Notes: generated from the letters alone by a model not told the origin. A DNA stretch of 9,448 bases from Clostridiales bacterium (GCA_019416265.1 DXXQ01000231.1:1-9448), one strand, 5' to 3'. Positions 1-5,651 are shown, counted from the first letter of the stretch. Made by a program: numbers and translations.

Positions 1-114
1 CAGTTGGCGATATAGGTTGATTGGTGTGTGTGGTAACTCAACAATACAACATATATTCAAAAACTGCTATTTTTTTATGAAAAAAGTAGTGAAAACACGT
101 ACTTAGGACTAGCC

Positions 115-138
115 GTCGCGCTAGCGACTTGGTACAAT
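115..138 (+). promoter_or_regulatory. Extended -10 promoter with flanking dyad for the VapD-like operon
   Basis: TACAAT at 133-138 preceded by TGG (130-132) forms an extended -10 element, which fits the lack of a good -35 box. Immediately upstream, GTCGC (115-119) and GCGAC (124-128) form an inverted repeat around GCTA, covering the -35 position, where a repressor could block polymerase. A second imperfect dyad (AAGTAGTG at 84-91, CACGTACTT at 96-104) lies further upstream. Positions 1-83 hold nothing I can identify. Transcription would start near 145, giving a leader of about 20 nt with AAAGGAGG at 151-158. The operator role is inferred from position only. Confidence 0.55.
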
Positions 139-166
139 AAAAGCAACCAGAAAGGAGGCTGTTTTC

Positions 167-505
167 ATGTTAAAGATGATGATTTGTATGGACAATGAAA
201 AGATAGCTGCTGAACAAAAATACCATTTAGAAAGCATTTATAATACACTCAATAACACATTCCATAACGCCGGGCTTCTCCGCATGGAAGATAACTCAGG
301 GGCATTGGTCTACCGTGACTGCGGACGTGCAAAAGACTTCAGTCTGTTTGGGAAAATTGTAAACCTCCTGAAAAAACAACCATGGTTTATGGACAATGTA
401 TCTGTCTGGCGGCTGTACGACAGCGATGATTCTGATAATCCAGACGATTTCAATGAAGAAGATCTGCTTACGCATTACCGGAAAAAACAGGCAATGGGGG
501 CTTGA
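167..505 (+). CDS. Small protein, putative partner/antitoxin of the VapD-like protein
   Basis: This 112-aa protein has no family I can name with certainty. The ATG lies 8 nt after AAAGGAGG (151-158), a strong site. The next gene starts 3 nt after the stop, so the pair is one operon. By eye it aligns with the downstream VapD-like protein: an initial strand MMICMD against KALNFDLD, IYNTL..F against AYDDLRRFF, and LKKQPWFMDNV against LSQQLPWIGLCV. This suggests the same small ferredoxin-like (Cas2/VapD) fold, with a different acidic tail (DSDDSDNPDDFNEED, from about residue 85). Known VapD systems such as Haemophilus VapXD place a small antitoxin gene just upstream, so an antitoxin role is the working guess. 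The paralogy and the role are inferences; the coding status is well supported. Confidence 0.7.
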   Translation: MLKMMICMDNEKIAAEQKYHLESIYNTLNNTFHNAGLLRMEDNSGALVYRDCGRAKDFSLFGKIVNLLKKQPWFMDNVSVWRLYDSDDSDNPDDFNEEDLLTHYRKKQAMGA

Positions 506-508
506 TCT

Positions 509-874
509 TTGGAAAGAAAATATTTTAAGGCATTGAATTTTGACTTAGATACGCACCAATTACAGGAACACTACCCTGGAGCCAATTATCGGCAGGCTTA
601 TGATGATTTACGCCGTTTCTTTAAACGGCATCATTTTTCCCACAGACAGGGTTCCGGGTACATATCTGATGAAAAATTAACAACGGCAGATATTTATGAT
701 TTGATGGATGATCTCAGCCAGCAACTCCCATGGATTGGACTTTGTGTCAATAAAATTGATGTAACAAATGTGGGCCGGCAGCATGATCTGACGGAACTTC
801 TGAAACCATCTGAAGAAGTCACCCTGGATGATTCCTTATTGCTCATCCAGCCAAATGATACTGACACCAGATAA
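509..874 (+). CDS. VapD-like (Cas2-fold) endoribonuclease toxin candidate
   Basis: This 121-aa protein resembles the virulence-associated protein D family. The N-terminus has the FDLDT strand with acidic residues (F11-T15), followed by AYDDLRRFFKRHHFSHRQGSGY (residues 30-51 region), a helix with PW at 74-75, and a final strand NKIDV. VapD proteins are usually about 90-95 aa; this one has an extra tail of about 25 residues rich in D, E and L. Family members such as Helicobacter pylori VapD are RNases with a Cas2-like fold and act as toxins in some systems. The start is TTG at 509, with GGGGGC at 496-501 as ribosome site overlapping the end of the preceding gene; no ATG lies close by. The gene ends at a terminator convergent with the neighbouring sigma-like gene. 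Family placement is fairly sure; toxicity is inferred. Confidence 0.75.
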   Translation: MERKYFKALNFDLDTHQLQEHYPGANYRQAYDDLRRFFKRHHFSHRQGSGYISDEKLTTADIYDLMDDLSQQLPWIGLCVNKIDVTNVGRQHDLTELLKPSEEVTLDDSLLLIQPNDTDTR

Positions 875-885
875 ACTGAAAAGAC

Positions 886-918
886 AGGCAGAGCTATCTT
901 TTCTGGCTCTGCCTTTTT
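886..918 (+). terminator. Intrinsic terminator after the VapD-like operon
   Basis: A perfect 9-bp stem, AGGCAGAGC (886-894) with GCTCTGCCT (906-914), has an 11-nt loop and a T-rich tail (914-918, then more T after CC). It sits between convergent genes. On the minus strand the tail is GTCTTTTC, so it may also weakly stop the sigma-like gene that ends at 923. Confidence 0.85.
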
Positions 919-922
919 CCTT

Positions 923-1348
923 TTATACTTTTTCTAATATTTCCCTCAGTTTCTGCAGCACTGCTTTTTTTCTGTTTGTAATCGTTTTTCGACTGTAGCC
1001 AAGCTGTGCCGCTGTTTCGTTTACTGTTTTTTCTTCATAGAACAGCAAAAAAAGCAAACGCCGTTCTTCTTCTGACAAAGCCTGAATCCCCTGTCTCAGC
1101 CATTCTTTCTTTTCTTTTTCGATACAGGCTTCTTCCGGACTGTTATCCCATATGTTTAGTCTTTCCTGTGCAAGCTGCCCTATTGCCTCCAGACTGCATA
1201 CACCATGTTTTTTCTGCTTTTCTATCTGATATTTCTCTCTGCGTCTGGATTGATACCATTCCAGGTAAACCTCCTTTGTTACTTCCACCAAAAGACCATT
1301 GGTATAAAGCACATACCGTTCCCGTTCTTTTGGTTTTTTCCCACGCAT
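923..1348 (-). CDS. Sigma-70 region 4-like HTH protein
   Basis: This 141-aa protein has an N-terminal segment YVLYTNGLLVEVTKEVYLEWYQSRRREKY (about residues 12-40) of the kind found at the start of sigma-like regulators in clostridial conjugative elements. A charged linker follows, then a C-terminal region 4 helix-turn-helix: ALSEEERRLLFLLFYEEKTV (about 92-111) and AAQLGYSRKTITNRKKAVLQKL (about 113-134). It lacks a sigma region 2, so it is probably an accessory regulator or minimal sigma-like factor, comparable to Tn916 Orf7 in layout. ATG at 1348 overlaps the upstream gene's stop as TGATG, with GGGAGG 8 nt upstream, so translation is probably coupled. The target genes cannot be told from the window. 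Confidence 0.8.
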   Translation of the reverse strand: MRGKKPKERERYVLYTNGLLVEVTKEVYLEWYQSRRREKYQIEKQKKHGVCSLEAIGQLAQERLNIWDNSPEEACIEKEKKEWLRQGIQALSEEERRLLFLLFYEEKTVNETAAQLGYSRKTITNRKKAVLQKLREILEKV

Positions 1349-1893
1349 CAGGCATTCCTCCCTTTTACTGCCTCCTTCCTATCCAAGGAAGGGTATTCTC
1401 TAAGTATCCTCTGCCTTCCCCTGATCAGAAGCCACGACACTGCCGGAACTGTAATCCCCATCTCTTTTGCAACCTCTTTCATGGTTTTTCCTTCTACAGC
1501 ATAAGCTTCCATAACCCTTCTCTGGCGTCCTGTCAGACAGCCCAATACCTTTCTGATCATTTCTCTTTGTATCACACAGTCAAAAACAGAATCCTCTGCA
1601 TCAGCCAATTCCTGCCAGTCCTCCGCAGCGAAATGGTAGGATACGGTATGGTTCTGTTCCTTTGTTTCCAGATTCCGGAACAGACGGTCCTCCCCTTCCA
1701 ATACCAGACGGATATACCATGCCTCTTTTTCAAAAAGCCTTGCAGACACAGTACAGACATAAGGTGGGAATCCATAACAATAATCCCCACACGGATGTAC
1801 CGGGAAAACAGTCGCAGCTCCATCCGCTTCATAAAGGGCATACCCATTCGGATAAACTGTGATTGCTGCTGTTTCATTGATTTTTCTTTCCAT
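1348..1893 (-). CDS. Second sigma-70 region 4-like HTH protein
   Basis: This protein is 181 aa from the chosen ATG at 1893, which has AAAGGAG 4 nt upstream. The N-terminal half (ITVYPNGYALYEADG, then a C/Y/F-rich stretch CGDYCYGFPPYVC) is a domain often fused to small HTH regulators of mobile elements. The C-terminal half is a region 4-type HTH: CLTGRQRRVMEAYAVEG followed by MKEVAKEMGITVPAVSWLLIRGRQRIL. The frame stays open upstream: an ATG at 1992 would add 33 residues (MVTLQELKQLIGCPVPEQRI...), with a weaker AAGGA site, and a TTG at 2049 is also possible. I prefer 1893 for its ribosome site and because the protein then begins where such proteins normally do. It forms a two-gene unit with the next sigma-like gene; both could act in one switch. 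Confidence 0.75.
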   Translation of the reverse strand: MERKINETAAITVYPNGYALYEADGAATVFPVHPCGDYCYGFPPYVCTVSARLFEKEAWYIRLVLEGEDRLFRNLETKEQNHTVSYHFAAEDWQELADAEDSVFDCVIQREMIRKVLGCLTGRQRRVMEAYAVEGKTMKEVAKEMGITVPAVSWLLIRGRQRILREYPSLDRKEAVKGRNA

Positions 1894-2039
1894 AATGCTC
1901 CTTTCATTATTTTTCAGATAATTTGCTGTTGGGATTCTCTGCTCCGGAACCGGGCAGCCAATGAGTTGTTTTAATTCCTGCAGTGTTACCATATCTACCA
2001 TCCTTTTCCCGGATGGCTGAAACTGTACCGCACAGGCAG

Positions 2040-2085
2040 AAAAAAACAATTCCAGCTCACCCGTTTTTTTTAATGGGAGCCGGAA
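2040..2085 (-). terminator. Minus-strand terminator upstream of the sigma-like pair
   Basis: Read on the minus strand, TTCCGGCTCCCA (2085-2074) pairs, with one wobble and a bulge, with CGGGTGAGCTGGAA (2063-2050) across an A-rich loop, and is followed by TTG and seven T (2046-2040). It separates the XRE gene from the sigma-like pair, so it may act as a terminator or as an attenuator in the sigma-like leader. A weak promoter-like pair (TTGTTT, then TACAGT 16 nt later) follows on the minus strand. Confidence 0.6.
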
Positions 2086-2133
2086 TCTTCTTCTACAGCC
2101 TGTACGTCGTCCGTTCTCATGTATTTATTTTAG

Positions 2134-2176
2134 AAAAAAACAGCCTTGTTTTCCTCAACCGATAAGCGGAAAACAA
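2134..2176 (-). terminator. Terminator after the XRE gene
   Basis: On the minus strand TTGTTTTCC (2176-2168) pairs perfectly with GGAAAACAA (2154-2146) and is followed, after GGCTG, by a run of T (2140-2134). The stem is AT-rich, so it is weaker than the next hairpin. The two terminators in tandem, in a 158-base non-coding stretch, isolate the sigma-like pair from upstream reading. Confidence 0.55.
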
Positions 2177-2207
2177 ATTATTTAAACACACAATACGCAG
2201 AAATTCC

Positions 2208-2582
2208 TTATCTTCTCTCTAATCCATCAATCAGAGTTTCCATTGTCTTGACTACAATCTCCTGTTCTTTTTCCTGAAGCTTCCATATTCTACGGCACAC
2301 ATTTTGTATCTGATGGCTTTCCTGCGGTGACTGTCCAACAGTATCTAATAAAGTATCTGCACCCATGCATAAAACTTCCACCAGCTTTCGGAACGTCTCC
2401 ACAGACATTGCCATCTGTCCTCCTTCAATCCTGCTCACTGTGTTGGAATTGATCCCCGCCCGTTCTGCCAGTTCCTCCTGTGATAGTTTCAGTTCTATAC
2501 GTCTGCTGCGGATACGCATTCCCAGTTCCATCAGTTCCCTGGATTTAACACGGTTTCCCAACACAATACCCTCCTGCAACAT
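2208..2582 (-). CDS. XRE-family HTH regulator
   Basis: Using ATG 2582 the product is 124 aa. A Cro/C1-type helix-turn-helix is clear: MRIRSRRIELKLSQEELAERAG then INSNTVSRIEGGQMAMSVETFRKLVEVL. The C-terminal half (about 45 residues, QIQNVCRRIWKLQEKEQEIVVKTMETLIDGLERR) is helical and may dimerise. Start choice is uncertain. A GTG at 2600 has no ribosome site and lies inside a palindrome; ATG 2582 has only GGAAC; ATG 2531 has AGGGAAC and begins right at the HTH. The gene follows the two tiny membrane-protein genes by about 30 nt, probably in the same transcript. The palindrome just before it suggests self-regulation. Such proteins commonly control element excision, copy number or transfer; which applies here is unknown. 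Confidence 0.85.
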   Translation of the reverse strand: MLQEGIVLGNRVKSRELMELGMRIRSRRIELKLSQEELAERAGINSNTVSRIEGGQMAMSVETFRKLVEVLCMGADTLLDTVGQSPQESHQIQNVCRRIWKLQEKEQEIVVKTMETLIDGLERR

Positions 2583-2588
2583 GTTCCA

Positions 2589-2613
2589 ACTTTGCGACAC
2601 TGTGACGCAAAGT
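2589..2613. promoter_or_regulatory. 25-bp near-perfect palindrome before the XRE gene
   Basis: The arms ACTTTGCG (2589-2596) and CGCAAAGT (2606-2613) flank an inner CAC-T-GTG, with a single mismatched pair in the whole 25 bp. It fills the entire gap between the stop of the 50-aa gene (2614) and the likely XRE starts. It could be the regulator's operator or an RNA hairpin limiting its translation. No T-run follows on the minus strand, so it is not that strand's terminator. Confidence 0.6.
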
Positions 2614-2766
2614 TTATTTTATTTTCTTTATTTTCTTTGTTTTCTCTTGTTCTTGACGCATAATCCCTGTCATTTCTTCATCCGCCTGTTTTCCTGCAAT
2701 GACCATTGGATATAGCACCAATCCTCCAAGTACCTGCACAACCAAAAATATTTTTAAAAAAATCAT
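2614..2766 (-). CDS. Very small membrane protein (50 aa)
   Basis: The product starts MIFLKIFLVVQVLGGLVLYP and continues MVIAGKQADEEMTGIMRQEQ with a lysine-rich end (EKTKKIKKIK). One hydrophobic segment (about residues 2-24) is followed by a charged, helical tail, as expected for a single-pass inner membrane peptide with a cytoplasmic basic tail. Its ATG overlaps the stop of the preceding 54-aa gene as ATGA, with AAAGGAA about 10 nt upstream, which strongly supports both frames as coding. Its stop abuts the 25-bp palindrome. I recognise no family. It could be a small toxin, a membrane-anchored helper or a transfer-linked peptide. Confidence 0.65.
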   Translation of the reverse strand: MIFLKIFLVVQVLGGLVLYPMVIAGKQADEEMTGIMRQEQEKTKKIKKIK

Positions 2767-2927
2767 GTATTCTTTGTTCCTTTCTGTTTCTTCCTATATT
2801 CCCGTTCCTTTCTTCTCCACTCTTCACTTTTCCATGGTCCTGAAAAAAAGGTAGAAAGAAGAAAAATAATATCTACTGCCAGCATCAATGCTGCCACCAC
2901 TAAAAATACAATTTCAAATACAAGCAT
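2763..2927 (-). CDS. Very small membrane protein (54 aa)
   Basis: The product begins MLVFEIVFLVVAALMLAVDI and continues IFLLSTFFSGPWKSEEWRRK with a basic end. One long hydrophobic segment (about residues 2-28) is followed by a W/R/K/E-rich cytoplasmic tail. The start has a perfect AGGAGG (2935-2940 on the plus strand) 7 nt upstream; a nearer ATG at 2934 is out of frame and too close to that site. It overlaps the next small gene by 4 nt (ATGA). Together with that gene it forms a pair of tiny membrane proteins ahead of the XRE regulator. No family recognised. Confidence 0.7.
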   Translation of the reverse strand: MLVFEIVFLVVAALMLAVDIIFLLSTFFSGPWKSEEWRRKEREYRKKQKGTKNT

Positions 2928-2959
2928 CTTCCATCCTCCTGAGATAAATTTCTCGAATC

Positions 2960-2997
2960 AAAAAAGCAACCAAATTTCCATTTAGCTGCCTTTTTTT
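2960..2997. terminator. Bidirectional intrinsic terminator
   Basis: On the minus strand GCAGCTAAAT (2989-2980) pairs fully (two G-T wobbles) with ATTTGGTTGC (2975-2966) around a GGAA tetraloop, which fits the GNRA pattern, followed by six T (2965-2960). On the plus strand a run of seven T (2991-2997) follows. It ends the partition-replication operon just after the 94-aa gene and separates it from the small membrane-protein genes. No clear separate promoter is visible for the latter, so leak-through may feed them. Confidence 0.85.
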
Positions 2998-3003
2998 AAT
3001 CCC

Positions 3004-3288
3004 CTATTCTGTTTTATCCTTCCCGGTCAGAAAGGCTTCCGCCGTCAGCCCTGTTCCCAGTGCCATTCCCTGTATAAAACATTCCTCATTCTCCAGAGTT
3101 GCCAACAAACTGAAATACTCCTTGTAGTTTTCTAACAGGTCTGCCTGCTCTTTTGTAAGCTCTTTTTTCATATCACTTTCCAGTTCATCCAACAGGTGCA
3201 TAGTATCTTTGTATTCCTGCTTCTTTGGACAGCACATTTCCCTGGGCATGATTCCGTCCCGGAATAACTGTTCCATTGTCCATCCCAT
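3004..3288 (-). CDS. DUF6809-like small protein
   Basis: This 94-aa protein begins MGWTMEQLFRDGIMPREMCC and ends with LENEECFIQGMALGTGLTAEAFLTGKDKTE. The order of an EQL..G-I-P start, a long charged helical middle, then F..G..LG...TAE.F, matches my memory of DUF6809, a family of about 90 aa common on clostridial mobile elements and of unknown function. The frame is open far upstream, but those codons lie inside the membrane-protein gene in another frame. GGAGG lies 7 nt before ATG 3288, so that start is chosen; ATG 3294 in an ATGA overlap is the alternative. It is the last gene of the operon. Confidence 0.7.
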   Translation of the reverse strand: MGWTMEQLFRDGIMPREMCCPKKQEYKDTMHLLDELESDMKKELTKEQADLLENYKEYFSLLATLENEECFIQGMALGTGLTAEAFLTGKDKTE

Positions 3289-3290
3289 CC

Positions 3291-3650
3291 TCATTCCTCC
3301 ATTCCTGATTTTCTTATCCTGCATACCCACACAATACCTGCATATATTCCCCATATCAAATAGACAGCCGCTTCCGCCAGTTTCCACAGCATGACCATAC
3401 TTCCGACAACACCTCCAATCAAAATTTGGAATACCAGAAATCCCAGTGTCCCTCCCAGATCGGTTCGTCCCGGTACAATCCATACCAGCATTTTCCCTAT
3501 TCCAAAGGGAATCCCCATCAACAGAACCAGCAACCGATAATCACATCTCCCCTGCTCCATACAGAACGGACGCAGTAGAAAAAACAGGAGTATTGCTGCC
3601 AATACCGGATATACCACTTTGCCAGTAAATTTATGTACGGTCATTTTCAT
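3291..3650 (-). CDS. DUF6050-like integral membrane protein
   Basis: This 119-aa protein has about three hydrophobic segments: VVYPVLAAILLFFLLRPF (12-29), LLVLLMGIPFGIGKMLVWIVPG (40-61) and LGFLVFQILIGGVVGSMVMLW (69-89), and possibly a fourth near AVYLIWGIYAGIVWV (95-109). The GIPFGIGKM-VW-VPGRTDLGGT signature matches what I recall of DUF6050, a membrane family carried beside replication genes of clostridial elements. Function unknown. ATG 3650 overlaps the rep stop as ATGA; ATG 3644 has better spacing (9 nt) from GGAGG and may be the true start. Coupling to rep translation is likely. Confidence 0.75.
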   Translation of the reverse strand: MKMTVHKFTGKVVYPVLAAILLFFLLRPFCMEQGRCDYRLLVLLMGIPFGIGKMLVWIVPGRTDLGGTLGFLVFQILIGGVVGSMVMLWKLAEAAVYLIWGIYAGIVWVCRIRKSGMEE

Positions 3651-4768
3651 CCACCTCCATACAGGTCATGGTTGACCTCTGCGTGATAATAGTGATCCAT
3701 TGTCATTACGGAATTATAAAGTGTGGTCAACAAATATGCTTTAATATTTCCGACCTTTGTTGTGTTGTTTTTCAGGCATTCCGTAACATATTCGATATGC
3801 GGATACCGAAGCTGCATAAAGCGGCTCTTTACAATCTCCGCCGGCCTGTCTGCTCCGGCGATCCGTACCAGTTGCCCTTTCGGGAGCATCATGGCTTCTA
3901 CCATCAATTCTACCAGTTCATCAACCTCTTCCTTTGTTCCATATCCCCTGTGTTCAAAAGCTTCGTAAGAAATATTTTCACGGATCAATGTGCGGTAAGC
4001 ATTCATCCTCTCTATCTCATCCATCGTCTCCTCTTTCGTTTTACCTGCAGCATAAGATGGATAAGATAGATAATCCTCAGTATCACTAATATCCGTCTTA
4101 CTAAAATCAATATCACTATACTCAGTATTATTATTATCAGTCTTATTACCGTTTGATTTTGGAACTTCTGGAAGTATGATTTTCATACCTCTGGAAGTTC
4201 GATTTTCATACTTCCTGAAGTTTGATTCTGGAACTTCCTGAAGTATGGTTTTCACACTTCCTGAAGTTTGATTTTCATACTTCTGGAAATTTGATTCCGG
4301 AACTTCTGGAAGTTCGGTTTTCATACTTCTTGAAGTTTGATTTTCATACTTCTTTGTATTTTCGGCACTTTCCGGGCATTCTTCTTTCATTTCCGGAATA
4401 TTTTTCAGCATGAAATTCTTCACATAGATTACATTTGGTCTGCCAAGACCTAACCTTTTCTTCTCTATCAGACCAATCCCTTTTTCAGAATCAAGCTCTG
4501 CAAGGTTCTTGACTGCTTTTTGTCTTCCGCATCCCAGTAGTTCCATGATATCCTCTATGGTAAAAATGATATATACCCTGTCCTCTTCATAAAACCAGCG
4601 GTTTTTAATACTGAGGCTCATACGATCCAGCATCAGACCGTATAATACCTTTGCTTCACAGGACAGTTCTTTAAAGCACTCTGCCGTAAACAGGACTTTG
4701 GGAACACGGTAAAAACTATACTGTTCCGCTTCCATGCCCCGAAAATACTCAAACTGTATCTTTTCCAT
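3647..4768 (-). CDS. RepA_N-type replication initiator (DUF6017 C-terminus)
   Basis: This 373-aa protein has an N-terminal winged-helix RepA_N domain (about 12-120) with YSFYRVPKVLF, LSCEAKVLYGLMLDRMSLS and IEDIMELLGCGRQKAVKNLAELD, typical of initiators of low-GC Gram-positive plasmids. A linker (139-206) has three 23-aa repeats built on KYENQTSRSMK..LPEVPESNF; it is encoded by the 23-bp iteron array and is probably shaped by DNA rather than protein needs. An N/D/T/S-rich stretch (207-235) corresponds to the AT-rich DNA. The C-terminal domain (about 250-370) has NAYRTLIRENISYE and IKAYLLTTLYNS, matching DUF6017. ATG 4768 lies within the ParB gene (20-nt overlap), 9 nt after GAGGAGG. It initiates replication by binding the origin; in known RepA_N plasmids such as pAD1 the origin lies inside repA. 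Confidence 0.9.
   Translation of the reverse strand: MEKIQFEYFRGMEAEQYSFYRVPKVLFTAECFKELSCEAKVLYGLMLDRMSLSIKNRWFYEEDRVYIIFTIEDIMELLGCGRQKAVKNLAELDSEKGIGLIEKKRLGLGRPNVIYVKNFMLKNIPEMKEECPESAENTKKYENQTSRSMKTELPEVPESNFQKYENQTSGSVKTILQEVPESNFRKYENRTSRGMKIILPEVPKSNGNKTDNNNTEYSDIDFSKTDISDTEDYLSYPSYAAGKTKEETMDEIERMNAYRTLIRENISYEAFEHRGYGTKEEVDELVELMVEAMMLPKGQLVRIAGADRPAEIVKSRFMQLRYPHIEYVTECLKNNTTKVGNIKAYLLTTLYNSVMTMDHYYHAEVNHDLYGGG
4081..4150. other. AT-rich stretch beside the iterons, candidate DNA unwinding element
   Basis: I count 18 G/C in 70 bases (about 74% AT), with TATTATTATTATC-like runs, directly abutting the first 23-bp repeat. It encodes the low-complexity N/D/T/S segment of the initiator. 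An AT-rich melting zone next to iterons is the normal layout of an iteron origin. The role is inferred from composition and position. Confidence 0.5.
4151..4353. repeat. Tandem 23-bp iterons inside rep, probable origin of replication
   Basis: Units start at 4151, 4174, 4197, 4220, 4243, 4266, 4289, 4312 and 4335, the ninth being partial. The common core is GATTTTCATACTTC followed by CTGAA or TGGAA. Most units contain a dyad, GAAGTATGA, three T, TCATACTTC. Units 1, 4 and 7 carry GGAAC in place of CATAC, a period of three units that keeps the coding frame (3 x 23 = 69 nt = 23 aa). A spacing of 23 bp, about two helical turns, is that of classical iterons. Confidence 0.85.
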
Positions 4769-5651
4769 TTACCGGTTCCTCCTCTCCCATTTCTTTTTTC
4801 CACTGCTCCAACAGCCTGTAGATCACTTCTTCCATCTCTGTTTTTGTGTATGAAGGTGGAAAATAATCACGAACCTTCTTTGCCGGGATTGTAACGCCCT
4901 GGCTGCCCTTTTCTTTTCTGATAAGGACTGCAAACACTCTTCCTTCTGTCAGCTCTCCGCTCTCCTGCATGGTCTTTAGCTGCTCTGCCTGTGCCTTTGA
5001 CGGGTATACACCGCAATCCGCAACCGCACCTGCTACCCAACCTTGTGCTTCCTTTGTCAGATAAGACAGCTTCTCCCCTGCCATCATGGGTATTTTCCCG
5101 CTATCTACTGCATCCAGAAGTTCTTTTACAAGTTCCGCCAGACGGATATACCTCTGTACGGTTCTTCCGCTGTCACCAGCAGTTTCTCCCACAAGAACTG
5201 CCGTATTTTTTCCTTTGCTTCCCTGGTGTTTCAATGCTTCATACTTCATTTTATAAGCATAGGCTTTTTCACTGGGTAGTATATCTTCCCTCTGGATGTT
5301 CGTATCCACCATGATCACTGTGGCTGTATCATCATCCATTTCCCGGATGATCACTGGCATTTCAGAAAGACCTGCCAGCTCACAAGCCCTCCATCTACGA
5401 TGTCCGGCTATTACTTCATATCCTCCTGCCGGATATGGACGGACAATTCCCGGCATCAATACCCCATATTGTTTAATACTTTCTACCGTCTCCTGCATTT
5501 TTTCATCATCCGCAACACGAAACGGATGGTCTTTAAAAGTATGTAACTGGGAGAGGGGAACGGTTGTCACCCTTTCCCCTGAATCTAAAGAAGCTGTGCC
5601 AAACAAATCATCAAAAGAAGTCAGCTCTACTTTCTCTGCACTTTTATTCAT
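4749..5651 (-). CDS. parB: ParB/Spo0J-family partition protein
   Basis: This 300-aa protein has a ParB N-terminal domain (about 29-125) with VPLSQLHTFKDHPFRV, a GHRRWRA nucleotide-binding box (83-89) and TNIQREDILPSEKAYAYK (117-134). A helix-turn-helix region follows (about 155-200; SGRTVQRYIRLAELV and KIPMMAGEKLSYL). The C-terminus (about 250-300) is a helical segment specific to clostridial element ParBs. It binds a centromere site and stimulates the ATPase of ParA so that copies segregate. ATG 5651 overlaps the ParA stop by 8 nt with GGAGG 9 nt upstream; its end overlaps rep by 20 nt. No canonical chromosomal parS (TGTTTCACGTGAAACA) is seen; the TTGAGTA dyads before the operon are the candidate site. 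Confidence 0.92.
   Translation of the reverse strand: MNKSAEKVELTSFDDLFGTASLDSGERVTTVPLSQLHTFKDHPFRVADDEKMQETVESIKQYGVLMPGIVRPYPAGGYEVIAGHRRWRACELAGLSEMPVIIREMDDDTATVIMVDTNIQREDILPSEKAYAYKMKYEALKHQGSKGKNTAVLVGETAGDSGRTVQRYIRLAELVKELLDAVDSGKIPMMAGEKLSYLTKEAQGWVAGAVADCGVYPSKAQAEQLKTMQESGELTEGRVFAVLIRKEKGSQGVTIPAKKVRDYFPPSYTKTEMEEVIYRLLEQWKKEMGEEEPVNGKDTV

Noticed and set aside
1..83. Possible end of a gene entering from the left edge
   Set aside because: No frame on either strand gave a recognisable product, so no gene is claimed.
1006..1974. Plus-strand open frame of 322 codons across the sigma-like genes
   Set aside because: It is antisense to two recognisable HTH genes, has C/F/H/P-rich composition typical of a shadow frame, and no ribosome site.
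2614..2660. Purine-rich low-complexity run on the minus strand
   Set aside because: It is explained as the lysine-rich end of the 50-aa membrane protein gene.
3289..3483. N-terminal extension of the DUF6809-like gene
   Set aside because: It overlaps the membrane-protein gene in another frame and lacks family similarity; GGAGG supports the start at 3288.
4151..4353. CRISPR array
   Set aside because: The repeats are head-to-tail 23-bp units with no unique spacers and lie inside a coding sequence, so iterons explain them.
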